A stretch of DNA of 64,000 nt from G039954875 sp047528275 (GTDB lineage Bacteria; Bacteroidota; Bacteroidia; Flavobacteriales; Blattabacteriaceae), in the NCBI GenBank assembly GCA_047528275.1, contig CP180023.1, positions 620,001 to 684,000 on the forward strand, written 5' to 3'. The notes under the pieces are model-generated. The model saw only the letters and a program-made list of their open reading frames with translations. It searched no databases and was not told the origin of the DNA. How positions within the stretch are numbered: the first letter of the stretch is position 1; every line of letters starts with the position of its first letter. The position numbers were made by a program, and so were the translations under genes. Below are positions 29,931 to 38,199 of this stretch, piece after piece.

Positions 29931-29970
29931 AGTTTTTGATTGATCAAGGATGCCTCATTTGAGTATATGC

Positions 29971-31020
29971 TTAGAAGCGTTTGATGTCTAACTCTTGGGG
30001 TAGGTCGGTGTCCCCGTACTCGAGGTATTCAAAGAGCAAGCGGGTTATCCATTGGTGTCTCAGTAGTGTTCCATGCGACCCCAACCTATTCAATATGGTC
30101 AGTGAAGGATGCTCAGCATGCCAGCCTACTAAAGGCCTACTCTGTTTGACCACTGTAGGGCGAATGCCCACTTGATGAGCATTAAATTCAAATCTTCCAG
30201 AGAAAAACCTTTCAAGTTTAGCTAAAAGTGTGGCTAGAGCCTTTTCAGTAGGTTTTGAGGCGATCTCGTCACGTCCGTATATAGCTCCGACCAAATATTT
30301 GTCGCTTACAAGGGGGGGGGAACACTTTTGATTATATGATGGTATCAAGACTGATGCCAGGTACTTGAATTTGGAGAATTTCCCCTTTGTTCCCTATCAA
30401 GGGTAATTCGTTGAAAAAAATATTTTCCTTGAGGTGTTAGTCTTTGCAAAAGACGATGTGATGGTAATAGAATTCTTGATAACATGCATATTCTTCTACA
30501 AAGAAAACGAATGCATGATCAAAGCGTTCAGTGATAAATACACCTTGTTGGATCAGATGGTTTTTGAAGTCTTCGAGCTATTCGAACAGGGAGATCCGTC
30601 CGGAGTGTTTGCCCATTCTAAGCCGTAAATGAAACAGATGAAAGGATAAGGATTTTTTAAATATTAGGATTTAAAATTTTTTTAAATGACGGATCGTCAA
30701 TAACCTTATAGCTCCAGATGAGACCTTCCCCCTCACTCTGAAAAATCCACTAGAGAGGCAAGTACTGATGATAGTCCCCGCCTAAAAAATTTTCAAATCC
30801 GTCTCGAAACTACTGTGTAATTGCTGAAGAAGTTTAGCAGCACGCTATACACCTTTGAAGCGCTTCAATTCAACCGGCTTGAAAAGATCGTCGGCCCCTC
30901 TGAAGTTTTTGATGCTCCTTGATCAACCAGACGAAAAGAGTAAGCATTTTACAAACATTCCAATGCAAAGTAGATTCCTAAAAGACCTTGACCGATGATA
31001 AGGTAATTGAGCTATTTCAT
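29971..31020 (-). pseudogene. FAD-dependent amino-acid oxidase (DAO family), degraded
   Basis: The ATG at 31018-31020 gives MK, a TAG, then LNYLIIGQGLLGIYFALECL, the FAD-binding Rossmann motif (GxGxxG). RLVDQGASKTSEGPTIFSSRLN follows. Near 30.45 kb come YHHIVFCKD and NELPLIGNKGEILQIQVPG, matching the family's 'PVRGQVLEIRVPG'. The last 125 codons are open: LVGAIYGRDEIASKPTEKAL, VGIRPTVVKQSRPLVGWHAE and ILNRLGSHGTLL, the C-terminal FAD-binding 'GLGSRGLLL' region. A run of nine G (30312-30320) sits exactly where the frame breaks between SLDTII and PPLVSDKYLVGA, a likely slippage site. The family includes glycine oxidase/ThiO and related enzymes; which substrate is unclear. Confidence 0.85.
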
Positions 31021-31320
31021 AGGAGTGAAAAGATAGGATTATCATGAAAGTGCTCCGTTTAGAGAAATTGTGTAGCGTCGATAACATGAACTATCTCATT
31101 ACAAAATATACCTCAATATTTCATCAAATATCTGAGGATCAAGTAAACATCATTACCATTTATGATAACCATAGAAACTCTAATAATTTATAATACTTTC
31201 TTAATTTTCTCTGAATTTCTTAAATGCATTTTATACTGTGTAATTTCTTCGTTACAAGGGTAGCTAGATAGCGAAAATGTACCGAAAAGTCTACCGAATC
31301 GTTTATGAAGAGAAAGGCAT

Positions 31321-31328
31321 TATCTTTG
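31321..31328 (+). promoter_or_regulatory. Bacteroidota-type -7 box for prfA
   Basis: Reads TATCTTTG (TAnnTTTG) and ends 20 nt before the ATG at 31349. It lies inside the extension that an upstream start at 31277 would translate, so it supports the downstream start. No good TTTG is seen 19-21 nt upstream. Confidence 0.42.
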
Positions 31329-31348
31329 ACCGACCAAAGAAAAAACTT

Positions 31349-32434
31349 ATGAAGGAAGCTGCATTGATAAAAAAATTACAAGCTATGCAGCAACGATTTG
31401 ATGAGATTACCGATCTGATCATTCAGCCTGATGTCATTGCCGATCAGAAAAAGTATGCAATGCTCTCTCGTCAATATAAGGAATTGGAAAAAGTTGTACA
31501 AGCTTTCCAAGCCTATCAGAATCAGAAAGAAATCATCCAAGAGGCCGATGATATATTGGCTATGAAAGACTATGGCGAGATGTGGGCAATAGCTCGAGAA
31601 GAAAAGAACCATGCCTTAATGGTTTTGGCTCGGATCGAGGATGAGGTCCGACTCTTGTTGATTCCTAAAGATCCTCAAGATGATAAAAGTGCCATCGTAG
31701 AATTACGTGCAGGTACCGGGGGCGATGAAGCCTGTATCTTTGTAGAAGATATGTTGCGGATGTACACGATGTATTTTAAGGAAGCTAGTTGGTCTTTTGA
31801 GATCCTCAATGCGCAAGGAGGAGCAATCAGAGGTTACAAAGAAGTTATCCTTGGTGTACACGGCATAGGTGTTTATGGGGCTTTGAAATTCGAGTCGGGA
31901 GTACATCGGGTACAACGTGTTCCGCAAACCGAATCAAAAGGCCGGCTACATACTTCAGCGATTACTGTGGCAGTATTACCTGAAGCCGAAGCGGTGGATA
32001 TTGAAATCAATCTAGCCGATATCAAAAGAGATACTTTTCGATCCAGTGGAGCAGGGGGACAACATGTAAACAAAACCGAGTCAGCTGTACGTTTGACTCA
32101 TATCCCTACTGGGATAGTTGTAGAATGCCAGGAAGAGCGTTCACAACATAAAAATTTTGCAAAAGCCATGACCGTCTTGCGTTCGCGCGTCTACCAACTT
32201 GAATTGGACCGTTTAGCAGAGCAGCGAGCCTGTGAGAGAAAATCTTTGGTTTCTACTGGAGATCGTTCGGCCAAGATCCGTACCTACAATTATCCTCAAG
32301 GCCGATTGACAGATCATCGCATTAATAAGTCGATCTATGCTCTCGAAGAATTCATGAATGGCCGTATTCAGGAAATGATCAATGCGCTCAAAATGGTTGA
32401 AAATGCTGAAAGATTGAATAATGAAGGCATCTAG
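31349..32434 (+). CDS. prfA: Peptide chain release factor 1
   Basis: Recognises UAA and UAG in the ribosomal A site and triggers hydrolysis of the nascent chain. From the ATG at 31349 the product is 361 aa, the usual length; an upstream ATG at 31277 adds 24 residues not seen in the family and overlaps the promoter box. The catalytic GGQ is in RSSGAGGQHVNKTESAVRL near residue 230. The codon-reading P-x-T loop appears as VPQTESKGRLHTSAI. The N-terminal helical domain (LIKKLQAMQQRFDEITDL) and the C-terminal RIQEMINALK are complete. Being intact, it shows UAG and UAA are still used as stops, so the many in-frame stops in neighbouring fossils are real. Confidence 0.96.
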   Translation: MKEAALIKKLQAMQQRFDEITDLIIQPDVIADQKKYAMLSRQYKELEKVVQAFQAYQNQKEIIQEADDILAMKDYGEMWAIAREEKNHALMVLARIEDEVRLLLIPKDPQDDKSAIVELRAGTGGDEACIFVEDMLRMYTMYFKEASWSFEILNAQGGAIRGYKEVILGVHGIGVYGALKFESGVHRVQRVPQTESKGRLHTSAITVAVLPEAEAVDIEINLADIKRDTFRSSGAGGQHVNKTESAVRLTHIPTGIVVECQEERSQHKNFAKAMTVLRSRVYQLELDRLAEQRACERKSLVSTGDRSAKIRTYNYPQGRLTDHRINKSIYALEEFMNGRIQEMINALKMVENAERLNNEGI

Positions 32435-32596
32435 TACCATTCGTACGATGTTTCTATAGGACTTCTTGTTGCTCTATTTTAGATAAAATTCATCATAAAA
32501 TAGTATTTTATATTGGTTACAAGGATAATTTTCCCTTCAACAGTCCATTTTTTCTATCTTGCAACCTCAACAAATTAAGGAAAATAATAACCACCC

Positions 32597-32991
32597 ATGA
32601 AAAGTCATGAATTGGAATTCATGATCCATCATTATCCTAATATTTTGTAAAGTTATATCTCTTGCATTCTAACTTGTCTGATTTTTTTTCCGATGATGTC
32701 AATGTCAGGGAGGAGAAATATAGCTTTCTCTGGGATGGGAGTGAGGAAGAAGACTTTTTGATCCGAAACAAACAAGATCATCATTTACGATTTAGGTGGG
32801 AAGAGGATTAAAGTACTAAATATTACTTTGAACTCTTGATTGATCTGGATGAGCTCATCGGTGATGTCTCTCTGGTTGTCACCGATTTTTCAGATTCCGA
32901 TGAGATGAAGCAATACAAAATGTGTTGGAAAAATCAAATCCAAAGGTTTAATAAAATTATAGGAAGTTGGGAGAATGGTAGTATTTTTTGA
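32597..32991 (+). pseudogene. START-like (SRPBCC) domain protein, degraded
   Basis: The ATG at 32597 opens MKSHELEFMIHHYPNIL, then a TAA. After a frameshift the sequence continues LSDFFSDDVNVREEKYSFLWDGSEEE, then RWEED, a TAA, and FELLIDLDELIGDVSLVVTDFSD. It ends MCWKNQIQRFNKIIGSWENGS. Bacteroidota carry a ~130-residue START-like protein with the same order ('YELEFPIHSSPSILYN', 'FADNVNVRGD', 'FWDGSEE', 'DEITGDVSLIVTDFADDDE', 'WENQIDDLKQVLGS'). Length is normal; two stops and one frameshift. Its function is unknown in the family. It directly precedes a decayed class IV aminotransferase gene, a common neighbour. Confidence 0.85.
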
Positions 32992-33014
32992 GATGATTTA
33001 AATTGAAACAACCT

Positions 33015-33877
33015 ATGAAGCAGATCAATTACAAAGGTGAACTTTATCTAGAAACGGAGGTGTTATTTTTCATTAACCATTTACGATCGATATTTTTGAT
33101 CGAACGCATCATGGTTAAAGATGGTAATATATTGTTTTGGGAAGATCATTGTTTTCAATTGATGGCTTCGATTCGTATCTTTCGTATGGTTATCCCAATG
33201 CATTTCAATCCATAGTATTTAAAAAGTCAAGTACTCAATGTTTTGAAAAGTAATTTTTTCTTCACGAAGAACTTATATTATTTTCATTTTTAAAACCAAT
33301 ATAGAAGTTTGTTTTTAGATAAGCCCTTCACTAGTACATGTGATCATTTTTTTGGGATGATGAGTCTTGCTATATCCACCTTTTTAAAAAATATAAGCTC
33401 ACGCCGCGGCTCTTGATTAGCTAATATTTCCATACCTTACGAACTGCATTTGGCTGCAAAATATACCAAGAAACATTATTGGGATGATGTGATCCTGGTC
33501 AATAATCAAAATAAAGTCGTCCGTACATGCGAGTACACATTTCCCTGATTAAATCGAACGAGATATATACTCCGAAGATAAAAGAAGGCTACGAAAAAAC
33601 TGTAGCATGGTAGAAATTTATCGAGTACCTAAGCCATCTTGAAGGCCGTACCATCTCCGAAAGAGAAATTTTTCCTTATGAATTGCAGGCAGCTGATGAG
33701 GTATTTCTTTTTATCGACTTGGGCATCCGTTCTGTGCATTCATATCGAAAAAAAATCTATGAAGTTGTTATCTCAAAAGAGATTTTCCAAACTTTGCATC
33801 GGTGGATAGCTGCTGGAAATGAAGCTTCTGATGGAGTCTTTAGTAGAGCAAAGGCCTCTATAGATGGTCGGTCTTAG
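33015..33877 (+). pseudogene. Class IV aminotransferase family protein, degraded
   Basis: The first ATG gives MKQINYKGELYLETEVLFF, a region matching 'NGEIVPLQEPVL'. GNILFWEDHCFQLMASIRIFRMVIPMHF follows, close to the family's 'GEILFWEDHYFRLMASMRILRMEIPM'. Later blocks are KYTKKHYWDDVILVNNQNKVV (family 'NGYDDCILLN..G.V.E'), IEYLSHLEGRTISEREIFPYEL and AADEVFLFIDLGIRSVHSYRKK ('ADEIFLTNAIQGIRPVTKYR'). Several frameshifts and stops separate them. The fold covers branched-chain aminotransferases, D-amino-acid aminotransferase and aminodeoxychorismate lyase; the substrate cannot be assigned. It lies in a conserved START-like/aminotransferase/YqgE neighbourhood, with all three dead. Confidence 0.84.
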
Positions 33878-33962
33878 TTGAGTGTGGGATTGTTTGGTTC
33901 GTTGATTCAGACCGAAAAGCCCCCTAAAATTTTCTGAGTTGATTCCTCTATAGATCCTCCCT

Positions 33963-34440
33963 CTAATTTTTGAAGACATTGATCTTATCTTCTATCGGGA
34001 TCTAGACGTAGTGGTGAAGTTCTCTTTTTAGTTGTCCGGTATCCCATTTAGAATATCCCAGATAAAACTGAATTTCGTCAGCATTGATATTGTGGATATT
34101 GATACCCATTCGCACATCTTCGTACGAACCTGCCCAATATAAGACCTCATAGATCTCCTTGCTGTTGCTGATGAGATCCGGTCGAGGTTATATAGGTAGT
34201 AGATACTATCTTGGTCTACAGGTCCTCCTTCGTATACGGGGAAGTTTACTTTGAGTATAGGAACTAATTTATCGACACAGAAATGTTACGATTTGTTTGC
34301 TATAAAACCTATCGAGCCTCCTTGTCTATATTCTATCAGTAAAATGACCATTCTATTGAGATGCAGATCATTCAAGATAGGATTTGATATCAAAATATAT
34401 CATTATAGATGGTACCTTTGCCTTCACAAGAAAATTGTCT
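33963..34440 (-). pseudogene. YqgE/AlgH family protein, degraded
   Basis: Minus-strand frames give SVILLIEYRQGGSIGFIANKS-like sequence near 34.33 kb, VNFPVYEGGPVDQDSIYYLYNL near 34.22 kb, ISNSKEIYEVLYWAGSYEDV near 34.14 kb and NINADEIQFYLGYSKWDTGQLKREL near 34.06 kb. They match YqgE proteins ('VYIGGPVAPEQLFFLHNLG', 'LYWGGDFEALKELI', 'IRFFLGYSGWSPGQLEEEL') in order and spacing. At least four frameshifts or stops are needed to join them. The gene runs head-to-head with pdxH, about 30 nt apart. The family's biochemical role is unknown. Confidence 0.86.
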
Positions 34441-34469
34441 TAATCTATAAAGGTATAAAAATTGTCTGA

Positions 34470-35114
34470 ATGGATCGAGATCTAAGTGCTTACCGGAAAG
34501 TTTATGCAAAAGATCGTTTATTAGAGTCCGATGTGCCACTAGATCCTTTGGAATTATTTCACAGGTGGTTCCAAGAAGCAGAACGTGTTGGAGGTCTTCC
34601 GGAAGCCAACGCCATGTCGCTCTCTACAATAGGTCAGGATGGGGCACCTGAAACACGAGTAGTTTTACTCAAGGGTTATAGTGTAGAGGGTTTTGTGTTT
34701 TATACCCATCATCGCAGTAGGAAAGGTCAAGCTATGGCACGAGATGCGCGCGTATGCCTTTCTTTTTTTTGGCCTGATGTGCAGCAGCAGGTGATCGTCA
34801 AAGGACGGGCTAGTAAACTCTCAGAAAAACATTCGAATGAGTACTTTGTTCAAAGACCAAGAAATAGTCAAATTGGGGCTTGGTCTTCTGAACAAAGTCA
34901 GGTAATCCCTTCCAGAGCTTATTTGGAGGAGAAATTTGAAATTTGGAAGATTTATTTTGAGACCCATCCTCTTGAGTGTCCTACTTTTTGGGGAGGGTAT
35001 CTAGTGCAACCTTATGAGATCGAATTCTGGCAAGGCCGTCCAGATCGTTTGCATGACAGACTCTGCTATATACTTGAAGGAAAGGAGTGGCAATTGAAAA
35101 GGTATTCACCTTAG
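34470..35114 (+). CDS. pdxH: Pyridoxamine/pyridoxine 5'-phosphate oxidase
   Basis: FMN enzyme that makes pyridoxal 5'-phosphate, the vitamin B6 cofactor, from PNP or PMP. The 214-residue protein has the FMN-binding block RVVLLKGYSVEGFVFYTHHRSRKGQ (about 57-81) and VCLSFFWPDVQQQVIVKGRA. QSQVI lies before the substrate region. The C-terminal PROSITE-type signature is perfect in EFWQGRPDRLHDR (about 190-202). The length is normal (E. coli 218). It is intact though the genes immediately upstream on both strands are dead, so it is under selection, most likely as a salvage step if de novo B6 synthesis is gone. It converges on hup with a small hairpin between them. Confidence 0.96.
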   Translation: MDRDLSAYRKVYAKDRLLESDVPLDPLELFHRWFQEAERVGGLPEANAMSLSTIGQDGAPETRVVLLKGYSVEGFVFYTHHRSRKGQAMARDARVCLSFFWPDVQQQVIVKGRASKLSEKHSNEYFVQRPRNSQIGAWSSEQSQVIPSRAYLEEKFEIWKIYFETHPLECPTFWGGYLVQPYEIEFWQGRPDRLHDRLCYILEGKEWQLKRYSP

Positions 35115-35120
35115 AAAGAA

Positions 35121-35142
35121 AGAAAGCCGATTAGGGCTTTCT
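35121..35142. terminator. Hairpin between converging pdxH and hup
   Basis: AGAAAGCC at 35121-35128 pairs with GGCTTTCT at 35135-35142, an 8-bp perfect stem with a six-base loop, seven bases after the pdxH stop. No immediate U-run follows on the plus strand; a U-rich stretch (TTTCTTTCT) follows on the minus strand. Probably a shared transcription end; the U-tract evidence is weak. Confidence 0.45.
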
Positions 35143-35169
35143 ATAGATGACCTTTAAAACATAAATTTA

Positions 35170-35460
35170 TTATTTCTTTTTTTTAGTCATATCTACAGTC
35201 TCGGAAAACTTAGATCCTGGTTTGAATTTGACCACAGTCCTTGCAGCAATTTTTAGTTTTTGACGTGTTTGAGGATTTATTCCAAATCTTTCCCCTCTCT
35301 CGGTAGAAAAAAATGTACCAAAATCTACTATAGTCACTCTATCTCCTTGAGATAGAGATTGAATAATAGCTGAAGTAAAAGCTTCCATTGCATTTTTAGC
35401 TGCCACTTTTGATATTCCAGCTTTTTCAGCTATAGTATCGATCAATTCCGTTTTGTTCAT
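35170..35460 (-). CDS. hup: HU-family DNA-binding protein
   Basis: Nucleoid-associated dimer that bends and wraps DNA. The 96-residue protein matches HU/IHF throughout: MNKTELIDTIAEKAGISKVAAKNAMEAF, the dimer-core loop RVTIVDFGTFFSTERGERFG, the beta-arm NPQTRQKLKIAARTVVKFKPGSKF, and a lysine-rich tail (DMTKKKK). The arm holds the NPxTxxxxxI motif with the intercalating Pro. It may be the main chromosome packer in a reduced genome. It has the best-formed promoter in the window (35509-35539) about 48 nt upstream. It converges on pdxH and lies downstream of fmt in the same orientation. Confidence 0.96.
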   Translation of the reverse strand: MNKTELIDTIAEKAGISKVAAKNAMEAFTSAIIQSLSQGDRVTIVDFGTFFSTERGERFGINPQTRQKLKIAARTVVKFKPGSKFSETVDMTKKKK

Positions 35461-35508
35461 AATTAAAAATTTTTTTTAACAAAAAACGTTTCGATTGAGA
35501 AACACGAA

Positions 35509-35539
35509 CAAATATAGGATTTAAAGCATATAATACAAG
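35509..35539 (-). promoter_or_regulatory. Bacteroidota sigma-A promoter of hup
   Basis: On the minus strand CTTG (35536-35539) is followed after 19 nt by TATATTTG (35509-35516). This matches the Bacteroidota consensus TTTG-N19-TAnnTTTG apart from one base in the -33 element. The box lies 48 nt before the hup ATG, leaving an AT-rich leader. Confidence 0.6.
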
Positions 35540-35630
35540 TTTTAGTCGAGAGAAAAAAAAAATTTAGACCTAAAATAACCTTTTTGTTTGAATTTTTTAT
35601 ATTGGTTCAATTTTTTTAAAAAAAAGTTAC

Positions 35631-36584
35631 TCAGTAAATTTTCAGTAGTGATTTTTCCTTCAGGCCGTTGATAAATTTTCTAATACACATCCGTCTCTTT
35701 CCGGCTATTTGTATCTCGGTGATGGATAGATAACCACCTTCGACAGCTACTTTCATTTCTGATGAGGTAATTAGTAGTTTTCCAATCGGATCACGATGTT
35801 TTTGTTTGATGGACTCGGTACGATAGATTTTGAAAGGTATAGGCTCGCCCGATGTTGAAGATAATAAAGCCCAAGCGGTAGGATTGGGACTTAAACCACG
35901 AATCTTGTTGAAAATAGCGTTCAGATGGGCTTTCCAATTGATACGGCAATCTTCACGAGATATTTTAGGTGCAGGTTTTAGGAGAGTTTTTGAAGGCTGT
36001 GGGATAGGTTGAATGGTATTTTGTGTAAAGCATTCGATAGTCTCTATGACTAAATCAGCACCCATCTCTGCTAAACGATCTTGAAGTGCTCCAGCGGTCT
36101 CTTGTGCATCAATAGCGGTCTTTTTTTGCAATAGAATCTTTCCAGTGTCGATCTGTTCGTCGAGGAGAAAGGTGGTCAAACCTGTTTCGGTTTCGCCATT
36201 GATCACAGCCCAATGTATCGGGGCTGCACCACGGTATTCAGGTAGTAGTGAGGCATGTAGATTGAAGGTACCTAAGGGGGGTAAAGTCCATACTTGTTTG
36301 GGTAACATGCGAAAAGCTACGATAATCTGGATATCTGCCTGCCATGTACTCAAGGCTGTTAGAAAATCGGGTGCTTTGAGATTTTTCGGTTGCAAAAGTG
36401 GTAATCCCTGAGCTGATGCAAATTTTTTAATAGGAGATTCGGTGATTTTTTGCCCTCTTCCGGTTAGATTATCAGGGGTAGTGACAACGCCTACGACGGT
36501 ATACCGATGTGTTAGAAGTTTTTTTAAAGAAACTACAGCAAAATCTGTGGTGCCCATAAATACGATGCGGGGATAATCTATCAT
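35631..36584 (-). CDS. fmt: Methionyl-tRNA formyltransferase
   Basis: Formylates initiator Met-tRNA using 10-formyltetrahydrofolate. The 317-residue protein begins RIVFMGTTDFAVVSLKKLL and carries GVVTTPDNLTGRGQKITESPIKKFA and the catalytic/folate signature FNLHASLLPEYRGAAPIHWAVI (Asn and His of the Asn-His-Asp triad, near residues 107-128). LLDEQIDTGKILLQ supplies the Asp. The C-terminal tRNA-binding OB-fold domain starts with INWKAHLNAIFNKIRGLSPNPTAW and is complete. The stop is 170 nt before the hup start, across an A/T-rich gap containing the hup promoter. A decayed recQ lies 12 nt upstream on the same strand, so fmt may have been in an operon with it and now must use transcription from elsewhere; no clear promoter box is visible. 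Confidence 0.95.
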   Translation of the reverse strand: MIDYPRIVFMGTTDFAVVSLKKLLTHRYTVVGVVTTPDNLTGRGQKITESPIKKFASAQGLPLLQPKNLKAPDFLTALSTWQADIQIIVAFRMLPKQVWTLPPLGTFNLHASLLPEYRGAAPIHWAVINGETETGLTTFLLDEQIDTGKILLQKKTAIDAQETAGALQDRLAEMGADLVIETIECFTQNTIQPIPQPSKTLLKPAPKISREDCRINWKAHLNAIFNKIRGLSPNPTAWALLSSTSGEPIPFKIYRTESIKQKHRDPIGKLLITSSEMKVAVEGGYLSITEIQIAGKRRMCIRKFINGLKEKSLLKIY

Positions 36585-36596
36585 AGAGAAATCTGA

Positions 36597-37830
36597 TTAA
36601 GGTCTGTTATTTTTATCTTTCACTTTTCCATCCATTTGGAGAGTTCTGTTTTGACCCTCTCCTTGGAGATAAGAATGTAAATTTAGTAAGAGATCTTCAA
36701 CATCTTGAGGTCCTCTTTCAAGTAAGGCATGTAGTGTATAGAAGAGCTCCTTTAAATTGATAGGATTTCCTCTCGGGTAGATATCAAACTGGCCACATGA
36801 AGCTGATTTTTTTTTCTATAAAATACCTTAGTAACAATCGACTCCCGCATCGATTTTTTGTAACATAGTAGACGAACGTTTGAAACTTTCATATCGTTGT
36901 ATTTGTATTTTTCTTCATGCTTTCCAGAATAGACTTCTTATTTAGCGATTGTCCCTTGGGATGGGGAAATGGAGGTTTTAGGCAGATTTTTCGTAATTGA
37001 TGAGTTATTTCTTATGAAGTTATTCTATTTACTTCTATAATTAATTGATTGAATAAATTCAAAATTTGAATAATTTATAAAATAGAATCTCTACAGGGAT
37101 ATGTAAGACTTGGGCGTATTTGGATAGGAGTTGATCCAGTAAACGTCGTTGTGACGCTTTTTTTAAAACGTAGCGTGTTTATCTGCCGTACTAAATATTT
37201 GAGTTGGATATTTACACAGACTTTTTTTTATGGATTGCAATATTTTTGAGTGTTCCAGATGTCCGATGATCTGAAATACATCAGATTTTTTCTATTTATA
37301 GCGCAGGATAAAAAATGATACGTAAAACTTAAGAGGAGAGACAAGGTGTTTCTTAATGGTGATTTAATAATTATCAAAAAATTTCTGACAGATGTTTTGA
37401 AGGTTTTTTGTATAAAAAATCTTTAACAAGATCTCTTTTTTTTGTTTTGGATATTCCGTCCGTTGTACAGTAAAAACCCGTAAGCATTATGCCTATCTCT
37501 ACCTCTTGTAAGTAGCTTTTTATGCTTTCTGGCAATTCCCAATGACAGACCAGATGTACACCGACTTTTGTCTATTCCTAGAATAAAAGCAGTTGTAGCT
37601 ATCATGATCGAAACGCGCTTTTGTTGACGGTTGTCTCCCTTTTATTTTTTTATCTTCTGATGTAATACATTCATGATAATATTCTGATTGAAATCAGTTT
37701 ATATTCAGATTATCTACTAGTTATTTTATTCTTTTTTGTATTCTAGCATAGACGATTGAAGGCCCTTGGTATTTAAGTAGATAAAACCTTAAATCCCGTC
37801 ATTTATTTTAATTCTAGATGACTTGATAGG
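36597..37830 (-). pseudogene. ATP-dependent DNA helicase RecQ, 5' half lost, remainder degraded
   Basis: Minus-strand pieces near 37.77 kb read GFIYLNTK (helicase domain 2 start). IMIATTAFILGIDKS near 37.57 kb is motif V, family 'IVATTAFGMGIDKPDV'. VHLVCHWELPESI near 37.55 kb, another frame of the same region, is followed by RGRDRHNAYGFLLYNG. After a stretch of stops, the zinc-binding end is seen near 36.82 kb as KKSASCGQFDIYPRGNP (family CG.CD..., second Cys changed to Phe), then a clean tail INLKELFYTLHALLERGPQDVEDLLLNLHSY. Helicase domain 1 with its Walker A and DEAH box is not found upstream, so it was deleted or eroded beyond recognition. RecQ acts in recombination and fork repair. Confidence 0.75.
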
Positions 37831-37892
37831 AAAGATTTTTGAATGACTTTCTTTTGTTGGAATGCTAGTCTTCTCATGATGTACTCTACCAC

Positions 37893-38129
37893 TTGTGGGG
37901 TAGCGCTAGCGATGAGCACGAACAGTGGAGTCTTCGGAAAAATTTCCTTCAAAAGAGCGATCTGCAGATAAGATGGGCAAAAATCATAGACCTATTGAGA
38001 GATGCAATGATCCTTATCCACGGCAATAAAGCTTATTTTCAATCACCTGATACATTCGAGAAACTTTTCATGAGGGATAAATTGGAGAAGGCTAGGAGGG
38101 GGATAGAAAATCTTATAAAGACAAGATAA
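37893..38129 (+). pseudogene. Unidentified open stretch, probably a remnant
   Basis: 78 codons open from ATG to TAA. The translation is charged and helical (LQIRWAKIIDLLRDAMILIH, KLEKARRGIENLIKTR) and protein-like, but I recognise no family. No start-proximal promoter box is evident, and the upstream 60 bases read protein-like in another frame (TCGVALAMSTNSGVFGKISF). It could be the end of a longer decayed gene or, less likely, a small real gene. It lies between the recQ fossil and a long unidentified fossil on its own strand. Confidence 0.3.
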
Positions 38130-38199
38130 CGGCGTAATAGAGAGACAGATCCTCAAATTAATTCTCAAATAAAACGGTAATTATAAATCTTGTAATTCA

